Part shown: positions 1 to 13,284 of the stretch, one piece after another
Position numbering within the stretch: the stretch's first letter is position 1
Layout: every line of letters starts with the position of its first letter
DNA from: Acanthaster planci
Lineage: Eukaryota > Echinodermata > Asteroidea > Valvatida > Acanthasteridae
Direction of reading: 5' to 3'
DNA length: 64,000 nucleotides
Assembly (NCBI RefSeq): GCF_001949145.1
Contig: NW_019091387.1
Span: 469,207 to 533,206 of the forward strand
The notes under the pieces: model-generated
What the model was told of the DNA's origin: nothing
Databases searched by the model: none
Seen by the model: only the letters and a program-made list of their open reading frames with translations
Made by a program: the position numbers and the translations under genes

Positions 1-88
1 CATTGGCCCACACTTGCCAGCACTACCAGTCTGGACTGCAGGCTACCAGTTTCAAGACTCATCTTCTGATCTGAACTGCCTGTCTCAC

Positions 89-179
89 TTCATTCTCAGT
101 TATTTGTTGATGGAGCTGTTTCTGCTTCAGCGCAGCCCGAGCAAACTGTGGCTCAGGACACAGGAAATTCTCTTTCATA
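89..179 (-). CDS. Probable exon near the left edge, helical Gln/Lys-rich segment
   Basis: An acceptor (CCCCATTAGCTGTTCAG) precedes a phase 2 frame that reads S, MKENFLCPEPQFARAALKQK and QLHQQITENE, then a GAA-GTGAGA donor at 88. If that donor is skipped the frame runs on as VRQAVQIRR to a TGA at 59-61, making this a terminal exon instead. The entering phase fits the phase 2 exit of the 21.9 kb exon, so a direct 21.7 kb splice is possible. ALKQKQLHQQITENE looks like the start of a coiled coil. The product is not recognised. Confidence 0.45.
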
Positions 180-3100
180 CTGAACAGCTAATGGGGCAAG
201 GTACAAGCACATGCACAGTGGGCTCCAGTGCTGTCAGCTTCACTGGTTGGTCCTTCCTTGGGTAGCTCAGGTTTACCTTGAGGAAATTTACACTACTTTT
301 TTCATCTGTAAATTATAGCAGGTATTGATGTACATACATGTATGCTAGTTCTGTGCAATGTTTATCTCACCAGAAGGAGACCACTCTGCTGGTGAGACCA
401 CTCATGCAGAGTACATGCACAGTTATTTTCCACTCATTGAGCTAAGCTGTACTCATAAATCACTACTCCTGAGTAAATGCCATAAACAATCGATTCAGAA
501 AATCTGGAGACTGTGTCTGAGGGATTCATTCCTGGCAGTGTTTTTAATACCTGAACGAATGGGTGTAGTCAACAGGAATATTGGATTGGTAAATAAATGC
601 TCAAGTAATCTTGTCATCTGAGTACAGTTCCACTTCATGATAAAAGCACTGTCAATACAAGATTCTGCTTATTAGGGACATTTTTTGGGGGGTCCTAATC
701 CTTTGTTCTTCGTGGTGTTCATTCCTGATAACACAAAGTAATTTGCCAAGTCTCACGGTCCTCTTATTAACGCCGTTTGTCTGTACATGGAGATATGATG
801 CAGTCAAACACTAAGCTGACTTCGAATGAGAAAAGGCTACACAGCAACGCATCACGGAGACTGAAGACAATGGCATGAGACCAGGGACACTTGGGACCCT
901 CCTTCCCCCATGCTCGGGGTAAGGCCTTGGGTCAGCAGCGCACAGCTTACAACAACAATGTTGAATCCTTGCTGTATTTTTGAACTCATTCCAACAATGA
1001 CTGACGTTACAGTTTTAGCACACAACATGTACTAGTAGCCTGCTGTACATGTACATAGTGGACAAAGATCAGTACACCTGTGCTGTTAGTCACTAGAAAC
1101 ATATACTGATGAGATTACACATACATGTGTAAGCTCAAGAGCGTACATGTACATGTAATTCAAGTTACAGTACATTCTCATTGTGCATCCCAAGAAATAT
1201 CTATAGAGGCTATACAACTTACAAGCCTATCCCTTCAGTATATTTTTATATTCCATACAGTGAAGAAGGTAAAGTATGATGACGTTATTCATTGAGAGGA
1301 TCTGTACAATGTGTCACATGTGCCTCAACGTGTGTTTGTGTGCGACCAAATCATCCTGGGAACAGTGCCAACCCATTCTGAGGACAATCAGACAATTACA
1401 TGTATACACGTGACTCACGGCACGGATCACAGACGTTGGTCTGTGCTGAGGCTTTCAACAGGTTTGCGGGCCTTTGTCACAAGTGCCAAATGCACAGAGA
1501 GGTGGGTGTGTTAAATGGCGCCAACTGGATGACAATGCGTTGCCCAGTATGAATAACGAATAGCCGGCGGCGCACCGCGCCGCCTGACGTGGATCCACAC
1601 ATGATGGAATGAAAAAATTAAGGAGGAGAGACTCCAAGAAACAAAACAATTTCACTCCAACACGTTTTCTATGCGAGAGTCAGTCGGTAGACCTCAATTT
1701 AAAAACGAAATTAAAAAGCTGTTCTTTCAATGCTTTTTTGCTCAGGGGCATATTGTGCAATTCAACCTAACACAGGTTTTCTTTTGCGGAGAGCAAAACA
1801 ATGAGAACATGCAGTCATGAATGCCTAACACCAGTCGTCATACGATGATGTGCAATTTAAGTCTTTAGTTCTCCGCATATGAGCTGCCCAGATTCTACCA
1901 CTAAATTTTGATTCAGTCATCCGTAAGTTTACAACTGGAATTTGGTCCGGGGATGTTTTTGCTGAGTTTGAAAATGTACCTGGAGGGTTATGGGGAAAAA
2001 AAACAATGTGACTGGTGACAGCGTTTTCATGGAGCATATCTTTAGGGACTTGCATGCGTGACCAAATACAGGAGTAATTGTGCAAGCAGTGTACCGGTGC
2101 ATCAGTAAGTGCATCTGGACCTGGGAACCATTTCATTTTTTTTCACCTCACCACCAGAGCCATCTTTTGTGGCATTTCCAAACTTGCTCACACTAGGTAC
2201 CGTAGCTCTTGCATCCTTTCTTTGATGGAAGGGGAAGGATTTTGAATTCATATGTTTGTTGCGGGGAAGGGTGAGGGAAGAGAGGTGGTTACAAAAAGAA
2301 ATCATCTCCAACTCTGAAGTTTGGAGCTACACAAGACCCAGTAAGCGTAATGCCACATGAACAAGCAAAACTCTTTTCCCTGTTGAAAAATTATAGAGAA
2401 TACAGCAATATTATAATTATTTTTACAAACATAAACAATCAGAAACATACATGTACATGTATGAATGCAGAGTATGAAAGAAAAGCCACATGTAAATTCT
2501 AAATTTAGCTATTAACCGAACACTGTCGAGTGGTTACACAGCAAGAGATTTATGTAAGTTTAGGTTCCATATGACCACAAAACATTGTTCGTACTGTGGC
2601 TGATGGGCCTTTGTATAAAGGAGTGTGTTGTGACATTTGGCTTTTATTCATCTAGATTCTTTTCGAGTGAAATCAACACGCACAGTGCAACAATGTGCAC
2701 AGTTGCTGCATTTGGACTGATGGAGGAGGGAACCTGTCACCAGTCGTCTGGCTTGCATGGAAAGGTTTTCCCAACACAAAGGAAGCCCAAATGAGTAGGC
2801 GGTCCCCACAAAGCGGTCGCAAATCCCTTGCAAGACAAGAGCCCTGGTACAGGTTTAACAACTTCCTCCAACCCACTAAGCCGCGTGGAGCCCTAATTTA
2901 CGCCCGACCTGGGCAGCGACAGAGGTGCACGCCCACTTCATCAGGCTGAATCACGGGACACTGTCAAATCCGTTGAGCCTACCAGTACTGGGTGGGAAAC
3001 TGATAAACTGATCTGAAATAAATGACCTACTACCACAGGAATTGCCACTTTTGGATTGTCAGGCTATGGAGATCACATAAGTGTGTAAATCAATAATGAC

Positions 3101-6100
3101 GTTATTAATTCTGCCCTTTCTAGCAAATGAGCGGATAACATTATCATGCCTGTACATACCACTACTATGCACAACTTGCCCCCTACAGTGAAAAAAAAGG
3201 AAAAAGATTGGAGACTTTTTTTTACTTCCTGACTTTGACGTTGTAAGCACAATAGTAAGTCTGATAGTGCCACAAAAGATCAAGTGAGATGCACAATGTT
3301 TAATGAAACAATTTTATGAGACAGGGTCCACCTTACATTACAGATTTGGCAGGGGGATACTTTCTGGTCCTTCGTACATTTAAGTTTATATTGTGTTTTG
3401 GTGTTTTAAGCAATGTTTTAATTGAGTACTTGTCGGACTTGGATGAGATTTTCAATTGACCTATAAATTTCATCTGAATGTTGTGCAAGATGTTTAATAC
3501 ATGTTAATTTAATGAATTGTTTAATTACTTAAAACATTTTAATGTTCTAATCCTTTATATGACTGTAACCTGGAAGTCAAATTCACATTTTTGTCAATGT
3601 GAAAAACAATGAATTGAATTGAATTCAGAGGGGGCAGTTTATCTACTCCAGTGACCCCAGGCAATGGGTTGAGAGGGTCTGGGTCAACCTATAAAAGCTG
3701 CTGGGAAGGGGACCACTGTCACAGCACAGAGCCAATGAAATCTAAGACATGGACAGGCTGTTACCTATTGTCATGGATTACCAAAGTGGAAACGTCACAC
3801 TTGCAACTATGAGTATAAATAGGCATTAGCACGAGAACCAGTGCGTGAACCGGCACGCATGTGTACTCCATTCATATACACTATAGTATACATCCTGGTT
3901 CAAAATGACATCACACTTTGGTACTCTTATACAAGTACCACAAGGTCAGTTTCTGTAAAGTTTGTTGGAACAGCAGGTGTCATTGTTTTGTTGATGTCAA
4001 TTCCTCAATCCACAAGTGTTGATTATTGAAACAATATTCCATCGGAGGGGAAGCTCAAGTTACAAAAATACTGAATTACTTGAAGTGACTCAGCAATTAC
4101 ATAAATTCATCAGCATGTGTCAGTAGAATGAAATCTTGCTCGGATTCAGTCAATTTTGATCCGCATTAAGTTTTTCAGAGGCAAGTGGCAACTGCACCCA
4201 CTTCCGTTGCCTTTGCATTTCCTTCCTAATTGGATTACGTTTTTAAGATGCCGCAGGGAATCGCCAAGTTTCCTGCATCCTGTGAGTTTTTAGAAGGGGG
4301 GGGAGCCAGGAATGAGTTTTTTTTTGTAAGCTGTGACCCTATGCGATCATTGTCCTCAGGGAGTCTCGCAAATCTCCAAAGGTCCTAGCCATCAGATCCA
4401 GGAAGCAGGCTGGTATTAGTCACTGCCCTGGGCACCCCTCAGGAATCCCCATTCCCTCTTCTCACAGGGAGACAGCTTCTGATTGATTGCCTTTTCACTG
4501 TGATTCCACCTGTAATCATTCTTGGGGAAGGATGACACTTTTGTAGCTTATTCATTTCCCAGTCCCTCGCAGTCTGCAGGGCTGCCCATCCCGCTCAGTG
4601 AAAACCCTCACTCCAGACTCCACGGCGAACCTAGACTTGAATAATGCCGAATTTTGCAAACTGGAGTCTGGACGGGAGGTCTCTAACAAAAGACCCAGGT
4701 ATACAGTATGCAGGGGCGTGAGTGGCCACTTACAATCAAAGCTGAAATAGCTAGCAAAAAGCTGAAATGTAAAAAGTTCCCATACTTCTGTACAGGCCGG
4801 GTGTACAAAAAAGCTGAAACTCGAGAGTCAACATCCACACACACACAAAAAAGCTGAAATCAGCTAAGAAGCTGAATTCTTACACCCCCGAGTAGAAAAC
4901 CAGGGTTCTTGCCAGCCAGTGCTGAACATTAGCCAAATTTTCAGTGAAAATGCACCTTGATGCAGGAACTGAACTTTCTCATTCTTTGCAGTTCTGAATA
5001 CAAATGTTTGTAGCCAACTGCTCGAGAATATAGCCGAAGTTTGTTGCCCTTTGTCAGCAACTGATAGCTGGAATCCTGCAACAAGCAACAACTGTGTTCT
5101 TCACTGCCTCAATGCCTGCCAACACTGTATCTGAAGACCAAAGAAACGATGACAGCTTTAAGTTCCAGATCAACGACTTGCTCCTACTCTCTTCAGGGGC
5201 ACTTGCCTGTCGAAAAAGACACCTGGCTTTGTCTCTACAAAAATGGCAACAGCACACAGAGGTAGACGCCTGATTTTTACCTCGCACTTCTACTTCTGTG
5301 CTTGTGTTAATTCAAGGAGACCAGTAATTTGTGAATTCCACGAACGAAAAAAGTGACACGGCCAAATGTATCAAATTCCGGATGGCAAGCCACCAACCGC
5401 ATTGACAAGCTGTGGAAACTGACAGGACACCAAGCAAATCAAGTACATGTACACTGTACAGGTGCAGGATATGCAGCATGTATGTGCATACACGGGTACA
5501 GGTCTGGCACACCAACTCACCAAACGTGTGAACGTCAAAATCTGAATTCTAAAAATGAAACGTTTTCCAACCACAGATTTGTTGGAAACTGATCAAAGGA
5601 GAGACTCGCGAATAGAACAAGAACAGGCTCACGTGGATGTGTACAAATCTGTGAAAGAAAATATGCAGATTTCATATAAAAAAAAAAGATTAGATCAGAA
5701 GAGGTATGACTTCCCCTCATCACAAATTAACTTTAATCATTTGCTGCCAAAACAAAAAACCAAGTGCATTTATTTCCAATTTTTTGCTACTGCTTCAATA
5801 TACTTCACAACCAAAGTCTCACCCTGCAGAGTAATGCTTATACCCCATACATGTACTCACCAGTGATAGAACACTGCCTGTCTGCTCTGAATGACACATC
5901 CATTCATCAGTGTGGCACAAATCCCTGCGGACCAACCCCACCTGTTGCTTGGCCTACCAGACGTTCAAATCACCAACGACAGCTATCAAATTATCCCACT
6001 CTTTCTCTCTCTCCTTGCCATCTCACAAATTATTTAGTGTTTAATCAAGCAGAAAAAATGGACTATGTGTCCATTGTTGTCTGGCCTTGAGTCTCCTCTG

Positions 6101-7824
6101 ACGGGGCAAAACAAAAACTTCCCCCTTTGGGAAAAAAGGGGGGGGGAGAACCATATAAAAAACCGGATTGTGACTTGCCACAATGCACAAGGGTATCACT
6201 GACCGAACCCTGCTTTTGTCAAACACTGCAGATTACCCCACACCGAGCACGCATCCAATTTTTTTTCTTTCTTGAAAAATGACAGGTTCCATTCCCTGGG
6301 TCCCCTTGTGGGTTATAAATAAACAAGCAGGGGAGCTACTCTGTTTCTACAAGCCTCGCTGCTGGTGATGTCTCTCAAACATTTGGGCGAGAGGGTCAAG
6401 AGAGGTTGCAACAATGACGCAATTGGCACAGTCTTGAAGTTGAAATGGGGCTGGTGGGCCCTTTATATTATCAACTAGGGCAATGTACGTCATAATGTCA
6501 ACATTCTTGGATCAAATTAAAAAACATACAGAAAAAAACCCCAGGATGCTGGACTGCAAGCTCAACAGATTGTCAACGGGATCTGGTTTCCAGGAGCATT
6601 GGCTGGCAATCTCTGTTAATGGCAACACTACCGGTAGATCCAAAACAAGGCTATAAATCTGAAAGAAATTGTTTACACGAAATATAACAGGTTGGCTTCC
6701 CGCAGTATCTTGGCACATATTGGCTACTTGACAGACAAGTGAAATTGCAGTGTGTTCACCTGAAAAGTGTCAATTTACTACCAGTGGAGACGATTGACAG
6801 AATCAAAATGAAAAAGAACAAAACAGATACAAAGACCGATACACAAATTAAAGACCGAGCTGAGACACAGTGCAAACAAGGGGTTACTTAAGGTTCTGCC
6901 CCAAGGTACTGAGTACCCTGCCAAAACCTGGTAAACCTCGTAAAACCTTCAAGATAAACCTCAAGCCACCTCCTGTTTCATTTGGCATTCTTTCCTAACT
7001 GTTCAAGAATTATTTCACTTCCACTATCGTTGTGTTTCTTCTTACAAATGACACATGCAGTGTCAAAGCAAGTATAGTCCTGCAGCAACCAAGATTACAA
7101 ACTGGCATTGACTCATCAACTTTTAAACTTTATGTTTTTCAAATTTTGAGTTCTCCTTAAATTTTGATTGGTCATCTAAAAAACTATTGAGACCTGCTAC
7201 CACAAAATAAGCATAGAGTCAGGTTTTTTTTTCAAATTTGGGCTTTTAGTATTTTCGAAATCTGCAATAGACGCCCTTTCTAATGATGTATAATTCATGA
7301 GGTACGACCCAACCTCTCTCGTTTGAGACTTGAAAAGCGTTGAGTCTGCATACATTTTACAGAATAGCTTCCTAGAAAACAGGCTTCCAAGATGTGTATT
7401 ACAAATCACACAGAATAATGCACGTTGAATAACAATTCCTAAAAACAAAGCAGGCCGTACTGTAAGCTTTCAGACGATACCAAAATTGTGCGGGTAGTAG
7501 GACTGGGTAGGTGTGGGTGAACGGGGTGAAAGCGCCAGTCTATTACTGCATGTTTTGTCATTGTCTGCATCTTTGTTTAAAGATTTCTGAAGATAATGAG
7601 AACGGTCACCACAACAAAAATGGGCTGAAAATACATTTTTCTGATTGCATAATTGTCCAAAAACTACAGCATGGGTGGAAAGTGATGTGCAGATTCAAAA
7701 AATCATAAAAAGTGAAAATCTACCACCCCTTCGAAATTTTGGCTTTGGCCCACCGTACAGTGAAACGGTACTGTGCGACTTTACGCTCATTTTGTGGAAG
7801 CAGGTCACAATTAATTACTGTATT

Positions 7825-7941
7825 ACAGTGTTAATTTCGTGTTGATTTAACACCCTGGGTGTTATCAGAGGACTAGACCTAGTCTGGTGTGGTCCCATGG
7901 TAGTAACCAGGGTGATAAATCAACACAACGGTTTTTGCAGT
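7825..7941. mobile_element. Small MITE-like foldback element
   Basis: CGTGTTGATTTAACACCCTGG (read in two parts: CGTGTTGATTTAA, CACCCTGG) near the left is inverted at the right as CCAGGGTGATAAATCAACAC. Outer ends ACAGTG and GCAGT are loosely complementary. About 117 bp in total, with no coding capacity. It lies 250 bp from the first assembly gap. Confidence 0.6.
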
Positions 7942-8190
7942 AAAAGCAATCTAACTCGGAAGCAACAGTTCACTGCTGTTGGAAATTGCCTCCGAATTTA
8001 TTTTACCTGTTGTTATTACAACATTCTTCACATTTAATATCCCTGAGCGGATTTCGTCATCAGCCGTTCCAACTCTGGTTGGGGCAAAATGACAGCAGTA
8101 TACAAACATGCTATGTACAAAATACTGTACTTACAAGATCACAGGATGCCAACCATGAAACGAATCTAACAATCCACACAGAAAGTGTCG

Positions 8191-8667
8191 NNNNNNNNNN
8201 NNNNNNNNNNNNNNNNNNNNNNNNNNNNNNNNNNNNNNNNNNNNNNNNNNNNNNNNNNNNNNNNNNNNNNNNNNNNNNNNNNNNNNNNNNNNNNNNNNNN
8301 NNNNNNNNNNNNNNNNNNNNNNNNNNNNNNNNNNNNNNNNNNNNNNNNNNNNNNNNNNNNNNNNNNNNNNNNNNNNNNNNNNNNNNNNNNNNNNNNNNNN
8401 NNNNNNNNNNNNNNNNNNNNNNNNNNNNNNNNNNNNNNNNNNNNNNNNNNNNNNNNNNNNNNNNNNNNNNNNNNNNNNNNNNNNNNNNNNNNNNNNNNNN
8501 NNNNNNNNNNNNNNNNNNNNNNNNNNNNNNNNNNNNNNNNNNNNNNNNNNNNNNNNNNNNNNNNNNNNNNNNNNNNNNNNNNNNNNNNNNNNNNNNNNNN
8601 NNNNNNNNNNNNNNNNNNNNNNNNNNNNNNNNNNNNNNNNNNNNNNNNNNNNNNNNNNNNNNNNNNN
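8191..8667. other. Assembly gap (477 N)
   Basis: Run of N. The length is not a round default, so it is probably an estimated gap size from read pairs. Any open frame crossing it is meaningless. Confidence 0.99.
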
Positions 8668-11600
8668 CGTATTGCCCCAGTCTCGCACCTGTTGAGGACT
8701 ACTCAAAGTCCCTGACAAGTCCTGATGATATAAGGTGCAGACACGTAACGGGGCCACATTTTAGTTTACAGGGTGAAAAGGGAAACTGCTGGTGAATTCT
8801 GGAGCTGAAAAGAGCCTGAACGCTTTATTCTTGGTGCTTACATGCAAACTTTTGGGGAGTATTCCCCCTCCCCCGCTAAAAGGAAACAGTAACCAAGGGG
8901 CCAACTTCTTGGTGGGTTTTTGAGGGATTTCAGAAGGTTGAGGTTACCAGAGTGTTACACACTGAAAACCGCTCCAAGCAAATGACACAGGAACTGCGGC
9001 ATTACGGAACAAATTCTTAAGTGCCAAAAGATTTTTCCCGGCATTTTAAGCACCTATATTAATTCACATTAGCAGTACTACAAAGTCTCTTAAGTATCTT
9101 ACTATGATTTCTCACTGCAAAATGACAATTCCAATTTGAGGGAATTTGTAAAGATGGTGTTAATGGGATAGTTGGGTTCCTCAGACAATAGTCTAGGCAA
9201 ACATGCGCAGGAAAGAGGACAGATGTATTTTCTGCAGTAGGAGAACATGGATCTTCAGTTGCACCAAATGTTTGGCGGGGCTCCTTACACTTGGTGGCTA
9301 ACAACACAATGTTTTTTCCTAGTTTAAGGAACAGACATTAGCTGATGGTAAGAAAGGTTTTGAACACATACATGTACATGTAAATGTGGGTGTTTATTTC
9401 TGAGTTGTTCGTATATTTCTGAGTTGGATTTCTAATTTTGATTATATTTTCCCTTTTTTCTTTGATATTTCTTTTCCTTTTTTCTGTTTACTTTTTTAAC
9501 ATATTTGATGAATTTGTAATTTTTATTTTTCTAATATTTGTTTTGAATCATTTATTACAAATAATTTCTTTTCTTTTTCATTCAAATTTTTCTTTGTCTT
9601 ATTTCTTCCAAAAGCATTTGTTATATTCATTTGCAATAAATATAAAAAGGTGACTTAAATATCAATTTCTAATCTGGAGTTTTATTTTTCATGCTGTCTA
9701 TTTTCCCTGATGGCTGCCCATACATGCATAGCTGGTTCAGTTACAGTACATGTACATGCACCTTGCATGTACCAATCAGTTTTGTGCAGGTACATTGCAC
9801 TTTCAAGCTGAACGGTAGTGAACTCTGAGGTATCCCACTGCCATGGTACGTGTAACACCGGTGCTGAAGCCATTACAACAGTGTGTGCTAAATCTTTGAG
9901 CCATGCTTCCGGATGAGCTTCATCATTCTGGCTAAGCTGAGAGGGATCAAAAAGTCACCCATGAAAGTCACGGGTTGCATGAAGTGTTAGCCAAAGATCT
10001 GACCCTCCTAACCCAAGAAAGCACCAGCAACAGCCTGGTCATCAGAGGGTACATGCAGTCTGTAACCTGGATTAATTCGGGTGTACTTGATACAGGAAGA
10101 CAAGCTTAAGAGTTGATGAACTGTAACCCCTTAATCATGGCAGCAGTGGGGTACCAGGCAGGCGGAATTATGTATTTTACTCCTGCTAGATGCCGGAGAC
10201 TGCTTTGGGACGAAGTGAGCTAGTAAGTCCTGATTGTATTGAAAAAAAAAACATGCACAAGACCGTTCCCTGAAATACAGCGTTGGTGGGCGTTTGAGGG
10301 AATTTACACAGATATTTATAAAACTGGAGCAGTTTTTCCTGTTCTAACCAATAACCGTAGAACGTCATCAGTAAATAGGGCCAGAATGCCCCAACAAGGC
10401 AGAACTACTTCTAATTACCAATGTTCTGACCTCTTCCATGGTTTTATAGACAGTCTTCACTCTACACTTGAACTCTCAATAAAAACACTGAGGGGCTGGG
10501 CCAGCAGTCAGTTCCCTGGCCAACTTCAATCCTTCGATTCAAGCCCTGCTGGTAACTCACTTTAAATGACAACCAAATGGGCCACTTAAGACCCCCTGAA
10601 AGCTCCTCTTCAAAGTCCCATTAAAAGACAAGAAACCACCTGACTTTGTAACCCTTAAAAGCCAAATCATATCTGACCTCTGCAGCCTTAGGGGTCAAAC
10701 GATCTCCCCAGTTTGGCTGGCTGGGGTGTAAGGCATTAAAATAGACACAGATCTGAAGTTGCAACATCCTACAAGAAAGGAAACGCTGCTCTCTGGGTGT
10801 CTCAAGATTGGCTGCTTTGACCTTTGAAAGGCCACGTGGGAGGGAGTGCAGTCAGTGTTTCTAATCTGACACCCGGCCTTTATGGGTAAGGGGAGGGTGG
10901 GATTTGATGATTGAAAGTTTGGAAAATGATTGGTAACACAGTACACACTGATAGCATCTCGGCAGCCATGAATGGACCCAGGAAGCCAGACACGTCTGAA
11001 ATGCTACCACACTGGAAGTGGTACATGTAATTCAGTTTGACTTGGAGATCTAAACAAATGAAGAGGGTCTGCAGGCTTTGACTGCCTTTTTAAAAAAATA
11101 ATAAATGACCGACCAGTCATAGTGAGATTTCCGTGCTGAGAGAACTGCCAAATAATCAATTTGGTACCCCACTGTACAGGTACACTGTATTCAAATCTCC
11201 CATATGGTGTGCACATCCAACTTGAAGGTTGAAGACTGAATTTCACTGAAATAAACTCTTTTAAAAGACAGCATGGTTATCAACCTCTGGACACTGCAAG
11301 TGTTTCAGTTCTGTTCTGTGTTAATCTTTGCTGTTTCAACACACTTTTGGCTCCTTCAGCATTTCTAACCCTCCGGCTACAAAAAAATACATCCAACCTT
11401 TTTTGCCTGAGACAATTTAAGAAGACTTGATCCCAGACTCTATGCACACAAACAAACCAGGTACTGTAATTGTACGTTTCAAGGTCCAATTTTTTAGTTT
11501 GTCCAACTCTGTACAAACTTTCTCTTTGAATGCTCAAACAAATATAGACGGTAATATGAAGAACATCGCCTAATGGTGACAGAATTTAAAAAAAAAAATT

Positions 11601-13225
11601 AGTGTCCCCCTCTGACAATGGCAACCTGTATGTGGGTTAAAGGGCACGAAAAGAAAAAAGAGAATGACAGCTCTCGACTTACGTGCAAACATCGCCAGAT
11701 ATTATTGTTACTCTTATCACAAAGCATGGACATGAATGGTCCGCTGGCACCGCAGGTGAGCCGCGATGGAAAAAACAACTGCCACAGCATTCCGTCATCA
11801 CGCACACATTGAAACATTCTGGGCCAGGAAAAACATGAAGTGGGCTCCGACAAATAAACAAACAGCATGTAAAAATGTGTGAAGGTTGTCTAGAAATCCT
11901 GTTTTTCCTCCCTGTGTGGTTTTTTTGAGGGAATGTTGATAATGGTAAAAATCTGTCTTTGTGCACTTAGCGCCCTTGTGGAATCTCTTCAGACTCAAAG
12001 CAGCAAATCCATAGTGAAGAATAGCTTGTTTTCTATTTACGTCGTATTTACTTTTGAAAGCTGAAGAATGGGTTGGAATGTTTGAAACGGACCACAACCT
12101 ACACTTATAAATGTACGTCTCCTGCTGAAATGCACCTGAAGCTTTGAACCAACTCGTCTACTTGATAAATGTCAACATTTTCTGTTTTTCATAAACATTA
12201 TATTTCACTTTAACTGCCAAGCAGGAGGCCAATTCTGTTGTTCAACTTTTTTTCGGCAGTCTTGAAAGGAGGTTGAAGTAATTCTTCAGTGCTCACAAGT
12301 TTTTATCTGCTTGTGTGGCATGTCTACGAAAACAGGTCAGTTTCATTTCTACAAAAACAGAAGAAAAAATTCAACCCTAAATTGCGTCTCGATGATTATT
12401 AGCATGGACATATGTACACAACTGTAACACTGCTGTCATTAGTACAGTGCCTTAGGCTTTATGCATCTGTCCCTAAAACTTTAGTTTCCCAGCAGAGAGA
12501 GTGCAGTTTCCGTCTGCAGAAACAATTAGATATGATTTACTGTCTGCCTTGACTTTGCAGGGAGGGAGAATTAATACCTTCCTGTCCAGGCAATATCCCC
12601 TCTACCTTGCCACCTGTTTGTGTCACATCCTGCAACTGTTGAAATGTATACATGAATCCGGCCATGGGAAAAAACAAGAGGTGACCTTGAAATCGGCCAC
12701 TGTAGGATTGCAGAAGATTACCGCACTTGCCTGGATGTGTTTCCAGGGACCCGTACTCTCTGAGGTGTGACTTTTGACTATAGATGTGCACTGGGTACTG
12801 GGATGTCTCTTTGTCCACTCAGAGAAGCACAATACATGGATATGGTTCTAAATTCTGGGGAAAAAAAAAACAGTGGTGGGGTTCTTGGCTGAGTCTGTTA
12901 TGCAACACCACTTTGAGAGGGGCTTTTAGAGGGAAACTCCTGATGAGAGCCTTTCGTGGTATTGTAGGGGCTGTGTTAACCGGTGAACACACATCAACCC
13001 TTAAACTGCTTTACGTTGGAAGAATCAAGATTTGCACACCCTCCATTTCTCATAGAATTCTGCTGTGAATGGCTTTGACGAATTGGTAAAAAAAAAAGAA
13101 ACAAGAAAACACTCCAATAGAAATTTGAGCTTATCTTTGGAGGAAATTTGGACAATTGAGAGGGTTTGAAAAGTGCTTATAGGGTACCACTATTGGGTCT
13201 TACTTCACACTACCTTGATGCTCAA

Positions 13226-13284
13226 TTAACCCTAACCCTCCTCAATCCTTCACCTGTTGGAGGACTGAGGAGTGTTAGGGTTAA
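13226..13284. repeat. Hairpin with telomere-like words
   Basis: TTAACCCTAACCCTCCTCAA and following bases (13226-13249) pair with 13261-13284 over 24 bases with two mismatches around an 11-base loop. The arms contain TTAACCCTAACCC, but it is too short to call a telomeric relic. Confidence 0.75.

Noticed and set aside
7986-8795. Long open frames on both strands over 7986-8795 and 45595-46122
   Set aside because: They are open only because they run through N gaps; the real flanking sequence shows no coding signal.
11640-11830. Minus-strand exon suggested by a perfect GTAAGT near 11680
   Set aside because: No frame upstream of the donor has protein-like composition, and the acceptor is poor.
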